From assembly GCF_008831285.2 (NCBI RefSeq), contig NC_045145.1, positions 21,760,802 through 21,824,801 on the forward strand: a stretch of 64,000 nt of DNA, written 5' to 3'. Under the pieces are notes generated by a model. It did not search any database. It was not told the DNA's origin and was given only the letters and a program-made list of their open reading frames with translations. This DNA is from Nymphaea colorata (Eukaryota > Streptophyta > Magnoliopsida > Nymphaeales > Nymphaeaceae). The translations under genes were made by a program, and so were the position numbers. Positions 23,601-34,860 of the stretch are shown here, in pieces. Within the stretch, counting starts at the first letter, position 1. The number at the start of each line of letters is the position of its first letter.

Positions 23601-25155
23601 ACAAGCTGAAATTTTGCTCCGTCGTTTTTTAGGTGTGGAGACAACATAAAAGAAAAACTTATGGATATCGGACTGAGATCGAGTTGCGTGCACACAACAA
23701 ATATACATTCATCAGAAGGGGGTTGGGGTATTTTAGAATTTTTTTTATAAGGATAGGTACATTTTAAACTTTTAACATTTTTATAATACCCTTTTCATCC
23801 TTCCAAAAATCGTTTTTACTGTATCAAGCGTATTTTAGTTATTAACCTTTCCTATAAATGCACTTGTAAATTTCGCTGAAACTTCATAAATGTGTGCATG
23901 CCGAGCAGGTTATGTGCAAGATTTTTTTTTTCTTGCATGGGGGTATGCAATGAACAAAATGTCTCCATTAAAATACAAAAAAGAAACTTTTTATAACGGC
24001 AAACAAGGATTGTGGACAAAAAATTAAAATGTCCTATACATTATAAAAAAAAATCAAAAATACTCCCATTGTATACTGAATGGATGGACAGTGGTGTGCA
24101 TGCAACTCAATCCAATGTGCATGTAGATTAGGAAGTATTTGCTCAAACTTCACATCGTGCACATAGATTTTGGTAGTAGAGTTCTTCTTTTTCATTTTCC
24201 TCGTGTCTGCATTAGAGATCCGCAGAAAGCAGTGGCAGAGATCTCGTGGCTTCAGTTGCAGAAGAGACATGATTTATACAACTTGTGCCCATGTGAAGTT
24301 CACGTGAAGCATGATATAAGCCCATGGCGAAACACATCTTCAGAGGGGACATACTCAACAAGCTTTTTGTATTTTTGCAAAGTCTCTTTTGAGGAATGTG
24401 GACATGGAAAGACTCATAGATTTGCATGCTCTTTTGGGTGGAACCAAGATTTTCTTCAGCAACGAAACCAGATTTTCTTCAGCAACGAGCCCCAAAGGGT
24501 CTGCAGGTCGAGTCAATAAGAGCGACAGGTTGAGCCAAGAGGAACACGGGTTGGGCCAAACTAAAAAAAATTTGATTTTTTCAATATACTTTTTTTTTTT
24601 CCTGTGCTCCCCCCTAATAATCATCATGTTCACCTAACAGTCGGTGGATTATTATAGAGAAAGAGAAAACCTAAGAAAGACCTTCACTTTAAATCGTGTG
24701 TATATATTGTATATGTTCTTTTATATTATTTTATGATAGGCTGGTCACTCAGGAGTCATTTGGCCTTTTTAGTTGGTATAACTATATAAAAAACATCCAA
24801 GTATAGTTGGATCAACTGGCTCAAATATTATTATGAGATATTTAATTATCACAAAACTAGTAAGTCATTCAGATCGCATACTGGAAGAGCGCGATTCATG
24901 TACATGAAAGGGAAAAAAACCTAATTTGGTTTAGTGCGGCTAAGGTGGTTGAAATGTTAGTCCTAGCTGCCTAACTGTTTAACTTATCAAGGGAATTTAG
25001 CAACTCAGCCAAGCTGCACTTTTCTCCTCCTTCTTAAAATATTATAAATCTTCATCATATTCTCTATCCTTTATTTGATGTAATTGAATCGGCGATTGGC
25101 GGCCAACAAATTCCTTATCGAAGTAGCATGAATAACTTGTTACTGTCTAGAGAAT

Positions 25156-25357
25156 TTTCTAAAAGGTCGTTTGGCACCAATTACTTCAGCAAATCGTATA
25201 ACATAGTATTTAATGAATCTATTTCAAATCTTGAGACAAAATTACTGAACAATAACAAGATGTTTTGGGTGCAAAACAACCCTTAAAAGATTAGAGAATA
25301 CTACAAGGGACAATAACATTATTGTTTTGATTGTAAAACAAACACCCCTCTTTCTAG
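25156..25357. mobile_element. MITE-like element
   Basis: The left side carries AAGGTCGTTTGGCACCAATTA. The complement of the right side reads AAGAGGGGTGTTTGTTTTAC. These resemble the GTTTGG-type ends common in small non-autonomous plant DNA transposons. The inside is AT-rich and non-coding. No exact target-site duplication was established, so the assignment is tentative. Confidence 0.35.
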
Positions 25358-25922
25358 TACAAGAAAATTTGGTATCTTAAATGCTATCGGATGATTAAAT
25401 TATAAAAATATATCACTAAAAATAGTTATTATATTGAAGTTAGTTATGTGTACCACCGGGTGTACAAAATATTGTGCACTTCCGCAAAAGTGAAAAATTA
25501 AAAACAGACGCTTTCTGAGAAAAAATTGCAAAACATTCCAACTTTTCCTTTTTTTTTTATGCATATATGTCAACCTATGGTTATTTTTATAAATGAACTT
25601 TTACATCGAGGGGTGTTCACATTTCCCCGATACTAATTACTATTACTTCAAATATGTAATTTTCAAATTTTTTAACAATGCATTAATGAGAGGGCTTTTG
25701 TGGTTGGACAACTATATAACAAATTACTGCTCATCTGATCGCTCTTCAGACTTACAGCTGCAAGCTGCAGGTGCTTCTTTCTGTAATTGAACAGAACCTT
25801 TCCTACACCAAAACAGGAAAAAGATAGCACAGCCTTCGGAGGAGGAGGAGCCACAAGCAAAAGGTTTACAGAGAACGAACAAGAAGTGACAGGAAGATTC
25901 TGCCTGTCATGAACACTCAAAC

Positions 25923-27718
25923 TCACATCCTGCTCGGGAACACGGAGCCGTGGGACGATGATGCCAAGGCCTTGGCCTTCTGCCTCAACACAGCCTTCTG
26001 CATCTTTCCCGTCGAGGTCTTGGGCAGCTCCCCAAACACCACCGTCTTAGGCACCATGTAGTGAGGGAGCTTCTCCCTGCAGAAGGCAATAATCTCTTTC
26101 TCGCTTGTCCTCCCCTGGTACTCCTGCTTCAGGCTCAGGAAGGCACAGGGCGTCTCTCCCCAGTATTCGTCCGGCCGGGCCACGACGGCCGCCTCGTCGA
26201 CCGCCGGGTGCCCATAGAGCACCGACTCAACCTCCACGCTGCTGACGTTCTCGCCGCCGCTTATGATGACGTCCTTGGATCTATCCTTTATCTCGATGTA
26301 CCCATCTGGGTGCACGACTCCTACATCCCCGGTAAAGAACCAGCCATCTCTCATGCACATGGCTGTGGCCTCTGGGTTCTTAAAGTATCCTAACATGAGG
26401 CACCCTCCTCTGAACACTATATCCCCCATTTTCCGGCCATCTCTAGGCACACTCTTGAGCGTATCCTTGTCAACGACGTTCACTTCCGCCATGGATAGCG
26501 TCCCTACGCCCTGCCTGGCCTTTAGCCTGGCACGGTCTTCTGCAGGCAGACAATTCCAGCCTGGTTTCCATGCGCAGGTGACAGCTACCCCTCCCGTCTC
26601 CGTCAGTCCATACCCATGAGTTATCAAGAATCCGAGTGCCTCAACTCGCAAGAGAACGGCAGCCGGCGGCGGAGCACCGGATGTAAGGATATGGACCGGA
26701 TGCGGCAGGTACCGCTTTTGGCCGGCGGGGAGTGAGTTGGCTTGGTTGGCGATCATGTTGAGGACGACCGGCGCGCCGCACATGTGGGTCACCTTGTGGT
26801 CGGATATGGCCGAGTGTATAACCGACGAGTCGAAGCGTCTCAGGCAAACGTTGGTGCCGCCGACGGCCGCCATCGCCCAAGGGAAGCTCCAGCCGTTGGC
26901 GTGGAACATGGGCAAGGTCCACAGGTAGACCGGTCGGCCGGCGACTCCCCAGATTACCAATGCATCGAGGGCGCTTAGGAAGAGGCTGCGGTGGCAATGA
27001 ACGACGCCCTTCGGCTCGGAAGTTGTGCCTGATGTATAGTTGAGGACGATGGGATCCCAGTCGTTGGTTGGCCTCACCCATTTGAACAGAGGGTCGCCTC
27101 TCCTGATCAGCTCTTCGTAAGTAGCGATGATCTGAAGCCCGTTGATTTTCAACTCAGATCCATCGTCATCAGCATCTTCTTGTCCGATCGAAACCACCAT
27201 CGGCTGCTTTCCGGATTGAACGGACACGAAGGCCATGGCTTCGGTGACGACCTGCAGAAATTGGTAGTCAACAATGGCAAGTTTCGCCTCGCCGTGAAGG
27301 AGAAGAACTGACAGCATCCGGGCGTCGAGGCGGGTGTTGATGGTGTTGAGGACCGCTCCGCACATGGGCACACCGAAGTGCGCCTCATACATGGCGGGAA
27401 TGTTGGGGGCAACTATCGACACCTACGATACCGAGAAGCAACGCATAGATTCATAAGAGCAGTCCACAAGAAGTTGCAGAAATGGAAGAAAATGAAAGAG
27501 ATGCGTATAAGTGTTGTTACCACGTCGCCCCTGGTTATGCCGAGGGAGGAGAGAGAGGAGGCGAGCCTTAAGCATCTCTCCTGAGTTTGAGACCAAGTGT
27601 AGGTGGTAGTGTTGTAGATGATTGAGGTGCAGTCGCCATACACCAGGGCCGCCCTCTCTAGAAAGTTGAGAGGAGTGAGTGGGACTGAGTTTGCAGAGCA
27701 GGGCTTCAACTGATCCAT
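25923..27718 (-). CDS. AAE: Peroxisomal acyl-activating enzyme, AAE1/BZO1-like (copy 1)
   Basis: It probably activates a carboxylic acid to its CoA thioester through an acyl-adenylate. There are two exons: 27521-27718 (66 codons) and 25923-27422. They join in phase 0 at RGDV/VSIVAPN with GTAAC and AG borders, giving 565 residues, the usual length of the clade. The AMP-binding P-loop SGTTSEPKG is at about 197-205 and GYGLTETGG at about 336-344. The hinge region contains WFFTGDVG and KDRSKDVIISGGEN, and the catalytic lysine lies in LPKTSTGKMQK at about 539. The protein ends in SRM, a plant type 1 peroxisomal signal. Related enzymes include the benzoate- and cinnamate-CoA ligases of peroxisomal benzoic acid synthesis; the substrate cannot be read from the sequence. 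The start is set by the first in-frame ATG (MDQLKPCSAN) just downstream of a TATA box. Confidence 0.93.
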
Positions 27719-27810
27719 GGCGAGAGAGCGAAAGAGAGAGGTCTTGCTTCCTAATGGAGAATGAAAGAGAGGGAGAGAGCGTTTGTTCTGGAGTAGCTAT
27801 GGCTTGTTCC

Positions 27811-27818
27811 TTTTTATA
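27811..27818 (-). promoter_or_regulatory. TATA box of AAE copy 1
   Basis: The minus strand reads TATAAAAA, 93 bases upstream of the start codon. This leaves room for a leader of roughly 65 nt. The same box is kept in copy 2. Confidence 0.6.
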
Positions 27819-27874
27819 GAGCATTCTGCCATCATCGGTGCTCATGGGATCTGGTTTCGATGGCGCATGCATTC

Positions 27875-29310
27875 AAGCTTCTTCTTAGATTATAAGCGGC
27901 TATAGAGACACTAAATTTGATACGTTAATCTACAATTTAACCAGCGAATAGTTTAATAGTCGTTTTAGATTTTTATAAGAAATAACTTGGTATCCATCGC
28001 TCATTGAGTTCCTTGATTTAATTTCGTGTACAAATATGTCTGGCAGCCTTTCGTTTTCATCTAGTTTTTTTTTCTGAGACATGCATGGCCCATACTGGTG
28101 TATCTATCCTGTTTCTGATAGCTGTTGATAAATCTAACTTTACGTTTTATGTCATCATTTTAAATTCATACGCAACTTTAAATTTATCAACAAAATTCTC
28201 CTAATAAATAGCATGAGCACACTACAAGACGACAAAGAGAGAAATGAGTTAAAAAAATTCTACATGTGTATTTGTCAAATACCACTAAACCCTACTTTGT
28301 TGATAAGAAACTTATTGGAAGTTTGTTGGCGCTCATAGAAGAGGAACGGGATGAACTTGAAGTATGATTTTGTAAGCTATAGTTACTAGTGACCGAGACA
28401 GAATTTTTTTCAAAAAACAGTAGAAACTTATATTTTTTGGAAATTTTAAAGAGGCCTATTATTCTTTAATTATGTTTTAAGAATGAGTGTGTTTATATAT
28501 ATATATACCCAACAAACCGTTTGTAGATTCATCTGATAGACGATTATTGGGTCTTATTGTTAGACCAGTTTAGATCCGGCCGTGATTCGCATGTTCTCAT
28601 GTAACGAGATACTTTATAGTCTTTTGACTTGAAAACAAATGAGCTGTTAATCTAATTTATTGGGTAAAAAATGGACATTTTATGTGAGAAATCAAAGGCT
28701 CTAAAAGAGCAACTGGGAAGATGCGTTTGGCTACATAAACATTAACTCCAAGCAGGTTTTATGAAAATAAGAAAAATGGATTCCCCTAAAACAAGAAAAT
28801 CTGAAATAAGAGATGCAAAGGGACCAATGTCCAATGGTAAGGACAAAATGAGAAGTGTAAAAAATCTACATTTTTTTAATCGGCACCCAATTCAAGAACA
28901 AAGCTGTGTCGGTGCACAAAATTTTGCTGATAACAAAAGTAACATCCCTTTTTTTACTGTGTAGTTAACCGCACACCAAAAACGATGCACACAACCTTTA
29001 CCAATTCAAGAATAGTGTGATCCACCGTGAATTAATGCACTCACATAAATTTGATAGCAACACTTTCTTATTAAAACATTTTTCTGAAGTTTCATATTTA
29101 TAAATTTGTTTTTTTTTATAATTTGATGCTGCAAACAAGAAAAATGAAAGACGCACATGATCCTTATGTAGTCTGAGCTTAATGTGTTCTTGGTGTCGTC
29201 TTCTTAGTATAATGTACACTTGTTTTTGATAATTGAATATATAGATATCATGAGTAAGATATGAAACAAAAAAAGATAAGCATGCTTCCCTTTCTAAACT
29301 AAGACACGTC
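27875..29310. other. Non-coding spacer between the two AAE genes
   Basis: AT-rich sequence that belongs to duplication unit 1 and has a matching stretch upstream of copy 2 (31700-33100). It should hold the distal promoter of copy 1. No open frame looks real. Confidence 0.6.
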
Positions 29311-29755
29311 CGTTCTTATCCTTTACAACACTTTTTCTGAAAAATTTACAAAATATCACAAGTTCTCCTTTATTTTTTTATGTATATATGTTAACCTATG
29401 CTACAGTTTATGGTTATTTTTATATATGAATTTTTACATTTATAAATCTTAACCTATTCCTTCATATGTAATTTTCAAACTTTTTAACAATGCATTAATG
29501 GGAGGGCTTTTGTGGTTGGACAGCTTGATAAGTAGATAGCAAATTACTGCTCACCTGATCGCTCTTCAGGCTGACGGCGACAGGTTACAGGTGAGTTGCT
29601 TTTTTCTCTAGTTGAACAGAACCTTTCGTACAACAAAACAGGGAAAAGAGAGCGCAGCCTCGGAAAAGGAGGAGGCTTCAAGCATACAGGCAAAAGGTCC
29701 ACACAGAACGAATCAGAGGTCACAGGAAGATGCTTCCTCTCATGAACACTCAAAC

Positions 29756-31542
29756 TCACATCCTACTCGGGAACACAGAGCCGTGGGACAATGATCCCAA
29801 GGCCTTGGCCTTCTGCCTCAACACAGCCTTCTGCGTCTTTCCCGTTGAGGTCTTGGGCAGCTCCCCAAACACCACCGTCTTCGGCACCATGTAGTGAGGG
29901 AGATTCTCCCTGCAGAAAGCAATAATCTCTTTCTCGCTCGTCCTCCCCTGGTACTCCTGCTTCAGGCTCAGGAAGGCACAGGGCGTCTCCCCCCAGTACT
30001 CGTCCGGCCGGGCCACGACGGCAGCCTCGTCGACCGCCGGGTGCCCATAGAGCGTCGACTCAACCTCCACGCTGCTGACGTTCTCGCCGCCGCTTATGAT
30101 GACGTCCTTGGATCTATCCTTTATCTCGATGTACCCATCAGGGTGCATGACTCCTACATCCCCGGTAAAGAACCAGCCATCCCTCATGCACATGGCTGTG
30201 GCCTCTGGGTTCTTCAAGTATCCTAACATGAGGCACCCTCCTCTGAACACTATCTCCCCCATTTTCCGGCCATTTCTAGGCACACTCTTGAGCGTATCCT
30301 TGTCAACGACGTTCACTTCCGCCATGGATAGCGTCCCTACGCCCTGCCTGGCCTTTAGCCTGGCACGGTCTTCTGCAGGCAGGCAATTCCAGCCTGGTTT
30401 CCATGCGCAGGTGACAGCTACCCCTCCCGTCTCCGTCAGTCCATACCCATGAGTTATTAAGAATCCGAGTGCCTCGACTCGCAAGAGAACGGCAGCCGGC
30501 GGCGGAGAACCGGATGTCAGGATATGGACCGGATGAAGTAGGTACCGCTTTTGGCTGGCGGAGAATGAGTTGGCGATCATGTTGAGGACGACCGGCGCGC
30601 CGCACATGTGGGTCACCTTGTGGTCGGATATGGCCGAGCGTATGGCCGACGAGTCGAAGCGTCTCAGGCAAACGTTGGTGCCGCCGACGGCCGCCATCGC
30701 CCAAGTGAAGCTCCAGCCGTTGGCGTGGAACATGGGCAAGGTCCACAGGTAGACCGGTCGGCCGGCGACTCCCCAGATTACCAATGCATCGAGGGCGCTT
30801 AGGAAGAGGCTGCGGTGGCAATGAACTACGCCCTTCGGCTCGGAAGTTGTGCCTGATGTATAGTTGAGGACCATGGGATCCCAGTCGTTGGTTGGCCTCA
30901 CCCATTTGAACAGAGGGTCGCCTCTCCTGAGCAGCTCTTCGTAAGTAGCGATGATCTGAAGCCCGTTGATTTTCAACTCAGATCCATCGTCATCAGCATC
31001 TTCTTGTCCGATCAAAACCACCATCGGCAGCTTTCCGGATTGAACGGACACCAAGGCCATGGCTTCGGTTACGACCTGCAGAAATTGGTAGTCAACAATG
31101 GCAAGTTTCGCCTCGCCGTGAAGGAGAAGAACTGACAGCATCCGGGCGTCGAGGCGGGTGTTGATGGTGTTGAGAACCGCTCCGCACATGGGCACACCGA
31201 AGTGCGCCTCATACATGGCGGGAATGTTGGGGGCAACAATCGACACCTACGTTACCGAGAAACAAAGCATAGATTCATAAGAGCAGTCCACGAGAAGTTG
31301 CAGAAATGGAAGAAAATGAAAGAGATGCGTATATGTGTTGTTACCACGTCGCCCCTGGTTATGCCGAGGGAGGAGAGAGAGGAGGCGAGCCTTAAGCATC
31401 TCTCCTGAGTTTGAGACCAGGTGTAGGTGGTAGTGTTGTAGATGATTGAGGTGCAGTCGCCATACACCAGGGCCGCCCTCTCTAGAAAGTTCAGAGGAGT
31501 GAGTGGGACTGAGTTTGCAGAGCAGGGCTTCAATTGGTCCAT
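29756..31542 (-). CDS. AAE: Peroxisomal acyl-activating enzyme, AAE1/BZO1-like (copy 2)
   Basis: Tandem paralogue of the gene at 25923-27718, with the same two-exon form (31345-31542 and 29756-31246) and the same phase 0 splice, giving 562 residues. It keeps SGTTSEPKG, GYGLTETGG, the hinge, the catalytic lysine and the SRM C-terminus, so both copies look functional. Differences are a net three-residue deletion after NMIAN (SFSASQKRY against QANSLPAGQKRY), LTSGSPPP for LTSGAPPP, TGKTQK for TGKMQK, and a few conservative changes. The segment before LTSG is near the acyl-binding part of the fold in this superfamily, so a substrate shift is possible but unproven. Confidence 0.93.
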
Positions 31543-31634
31543 GGCGAGAGAGCGAAAGAGAGAGGTCTTGCTTCCTAATGGACAGTGAAAGAGAGGGAGA
31601 GAGCGTTTGTTCTGGAGTAGCTATGGCTTGTTCC

Positions 31635-31642
31635 TTTTTATA
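31635..31642 (-). promoter_or_regulatory. TATA box of AAE copy 2
   Basis: The minus strand reads TATAAAAA, 93 bases upstream of the start codon, in the same position as in copy 1. The core promoter was therefore duplicated with the gene. Confidence 0.6.
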
Positions 31643-33099
31643 GAGCATTCTGCCATCATCGGTGCTCATGGTCTCTGGTTTCGATGGCACATGCATTCAA
31701 GCTTCTTCTTAGATTCTAAACTGCCATAGAGACAATAAATTTTATACGTTAATCTACAATTTAACAAGCGAATAGTTTAATTGTACAAATTTGGTATCCA
31801 TCTCTCATTTGAGTACCTTGATTTAATTTCGTGTACAAATATGTCTGGCTGCCTTTCTTTTTCACCTAGTTTTTTTTATGAGACATGCGTGGCCCATATT
31901 GGTGTATCTATCCTGTTTCTGATAGCTGTTGATAAATCTAACTTTACATTTTATGTGATCATTTCAAATTCATACGCAACTTTAAATTTATCAACAAAAT
32001 TCTCCTAATAAATAGCATGAGCACTCTACAAGACGACAAAGAGAGAAATGACTTAAAAAAATTCTATATGTGTATTTGTCAAATACCACTCACTAAACCC
32101 TACTTTGTTGATAAGAAACATATTGGAAGTTTGTAAGCGCTGGTAGAAGAGGAACGGGATTAACTTGAAGTATGATTTTGTAAGCTATAGTTATTAGTGG
32201 CCGAGTTTTCAAAAAGCAGTACAAACTTATATTTTTTAGAAATTTTAAAGAGGCATATTATTCTTTAAATATGTTTTAAGAAAGAGTGTGTCATATATAT
32301 ATATATATACACACACTCTATATATATATATCTGGCTGTGACTCGCATGTTCTCCTGTAACGAGATACTTTATAGTCTTTTAACTTGAAAACAAATGCGC
32401 TGTTAATCTAATTTAATGGGGGTAAAAAATGGACATTTTATGTGAGAAATCAAATGCTCTAAAAGAGCAACTAGGAAGATGCGTTTGGCTACATAAACAT
32501 TAACTCTAAGCAGGTTTTATGAAAATAAGAAAAATGCATTCCCCTAAAACAAGAAAATCTGAAATAAGAGATCCAAAGGGACCAATGTCCAATGGTAAGG
32601 ACAAAATGAGAAGTGTAAAAAATCTACATTTTTTTTTAAATTAGTAAGAAACGTGTTGGAGTGGAAGGGGGCGGCACCCAATTCAAGAACAAAGCTGCAC
32701 AAAATTTTATGGGGCAAATAACAAAAGTAACATCCCTTTTCTTACTGTGTAGTTAACCGGCACACCAAATGCGATGCACACAACCTTTACCAATTCAAGA
32801 ATAGTGTGATCCACCGTGAATTAATGCACTAATATAAATTTGATAGCCACACTTTCTTATTAAAGCATTTTTCTGAAGTTTCATATTTATAAATTTGTTT
32901 CTTTTTTATAATTTGAACCTCCAGACAAGAAAAATAAAAGACGCACATGATCCTTATGTAGTCTGAGTTTAATGTGTTCTTGGTGTCGTCTTCTTAGTAT
33001 AATGTATACTTGTTTTTGATAATTGAATATATAGATATCATGAGTAAGATATGAAACTAAAAAATGCGGATGCTTCCCTTTATAAATTAATGCTGACGT

Positions 33100-34382
33100 C
33101 CATTTTTTATAAATTAAAAATGGATATGAGCATTTGCAGCAAGTTGGCACATAATTTTGCTTCAACTCGGACATCAGTATGGTATATTAATACGAATACG
33201 CAGGTAGGCCGGCGGGCAGCCGCCTCATGAAATTTGAGTAGTCGCAAACTGTGGCCCGCTCTGAATTAAATGGAATGGGTACCTCGGCGATCCGCTATTC
33301 AACTAATCATAAATGATGAACTTTTGATTGGTTAATAGCTCGGATTTCAATCACACATATACTTTTAGCTACATCTACTTTTTCAAATATTCACATATTC
33401 ATATTTGATATTGACAAAAAAAATTCTTTCTGAATTCAAAGTTCAATTTCACAATCTGATCACCATCTAATTTTTACATTCATATCCGAATTTAAATCTG
33501 AAATCTAAGCTATCCGATCAATTTTGAAATATGAGAGAATTACATATGTATTTATGATCTAAATTTGATTGGATATGTACGTATATGCGAATTCGATTGA
33601 ATTTCATTTCTCAAATCTGAATCTCCGATTTCTTATTCATATATATATATTGTATTTGATTTTGTTGGAAACAGTTTGATTTTAACATTTCATGGCACAT
33701 GGGTTGCTTAGAAGAGGGTGGATGAACAAATTAGGTTAGCTGGACGGCTCATGCGTGATCATGAATAATGAGTGCACAGTGATGACGATGGTGATGATGG
33801 CGTATGGCGATGACGCCACTGATGACGATCCGGGATGACGCCATTGATGACGATCCAGGGGACGTTGTGTGCATTATGTAAAGCGTGGCGTCTCATGCAT
33901 ACCAGTCTATGTGCCATGCGATTAAATGAAACTACACCTGTTTAAATGTTTGACACGACAACTTACACGAATTCCAAGCCTGCATGAAATTGATGGACAA
34001 ATAGGTCACGTTTGTTCAATTTCCAAAAAAAATATAAAGGAAAAAGTTTCCTGACGTTGCATCTATGCCCAAATTTAATATCATAAAAAGAAGTGAAGTA
34101 GGTTCCAGATCCAGATTCAGGTTGAGGGTTGGGGTTGAAGTCACAGATCTGATCAGCGGAAGCAGTGCACATGGCTCTGAAATTAATTCCATTATCCACA
34201 GCAAGAAGCTCATGATTTGAGCATAATATACGATGAACCTTCGTTCAGATCTGTTGCAAAGTCTCGGGTGATCTTCATTTGATGGTCAAAATGTTTGATC
34301 CTCAACTCAAGGCAGGTCTGACAATATCTCCGGAATTTCTAATGCCAGTTTTATTAACCATCGTACAGTGGCAAAAGGCTGA
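33100..34382. other. Intergenic stretch with degenerate repeats
   Basis: Low-complexity GAATTTAAATC-like sequence at about 33360-33660 is of a kind also seen at 59200-59500 and in the EDS1 intron. A short GATGACG-rich minisatellite lies at 33775-33860. No gene is supported. Confidence 0.6.
33775..33860. repeat. GATGACG-rich minisatellite
   Basis: The word GATGACGCCA-TGATGACGATCC is repeated with small changes after a run of GATGA words. Confidence 0.75.
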
Positions 34383-34860
34383 AGTAGGGGTGAACAGGAG
34401 CGAAATGAGCTCGAATTCAGTCACCTTGAACTCGACTCGACTAATAAAACCTCGAACTCGATAATAACTCGACCGAAGCAGCTCTACTCGACTACTAAAA
34501 CCTCGAACTCGATAATAACTCGACGGAAGCAGTTCGACTTAGCAAGTATGTGTTGAACTTGAACTCGACTTTATTAAGGTTCAACAAACTCGTTCAAATA
34601 AAATTGATATTCATCGTTACATGCTGAGCTTGAGCTTGACTCTATTAAGGCTCGACAAACTCGTTTGAGTATAATTGTTATTCATCCTTATGTGTTGAGC
34701 TCGAGCTTGACTCGATTAAGGCTCTAACTCGATTATTTGAACGTGTCGACTCTTGAACTCGAGCTCGACTCGTTAAGCAAATGACTCGGCTCGAACTCGT
34801 TCACCAGCCGAGATTTAATGAGTCGAGCTCGAGTGGCTCGACTCGTTGTTCACCCCTACT
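34383..34860. mobile_element. 478-bp inverted-repeat element rich in CTCGA words
   Basis: The ends are exact inverted repeats: AGTAGGGGTGAACA at 34383-34396 and TGTTCACCCCTACT at 34847-34860. The TAGGGGTG-type end resembles hAT-like MITEs. The inside is built from repeated CTCGAACTCGA, GCTCGAGCTTGACTC and similar words. The bases next to the ends (GGCTGAAG and CTGGGAAG) agree at only four of eight positions, so a target-site duplication is at best eroded. No protein is encoded. Confidence 0.65.

Larger units (their letters stand above)
21196..25500. other. Intergenic stretch with low-complexity tracts
   Basis: No gene is supported. Contents include poly-A/poly-T-rich sequence at 21480-21870, a repeated word TTAACCCGAATC at about 22083-22160, a perfect palindrome at 22625-22649 and a CA/TA-rich tract at 23516-23600. 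A MITE-like element lies at 25156-25357. Short open frames at 23155 and 24139 have no recognisable domain. Confidence 0.6.
25500..29310. repeat. Direct segmental duplication, unit 1
   Basis: This block and the next (29310-33100) are similar over nearly their whole length, including the gene, promoter and long non-coding flanks. Corresponding points are offset by 3790-3833 bp, the variation coming from small indels. Borders are approximate and were placed where similarity fades. Confidence 0.85.
29310..33100. repeat. Direct segmental duplication, unit 2
   Basis: Partner of 25500-29310. Small differences include an expanded TA tract at about 32294-32330 and scattered indels in the spacer. Exon sequence is very similar, with only a handful of amino-acid changes. 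Confidence 0.85.

Noticed and set aside
24139-24519. 126-codon plus-strand frame
   Set aside because: No ATG at its start, no family resemblance, and a competing frame on the other strand.
26061-26978. Plus-strand frames opposite the AAE genes (also 29894-30802)
   Set aside because: Antisense shadows of GC-rich coding exons; both duplicates show the same shadows.
26641-27081. 146-codon minus frame in AAE copy 1 (and 200-codon frame at 30303-30905)
   Set aside because: Out of frame with the conserved AMP-binding motifs; an overlap artefact of the GC-rich exon.
27423-27872. 149-codon minus frame running through AAE exon 1 and the intron
   Set aside because: It crosses the leader, the real exon in the wrong frame and the intron. 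The MDQLKPCS frame is the conserved one.
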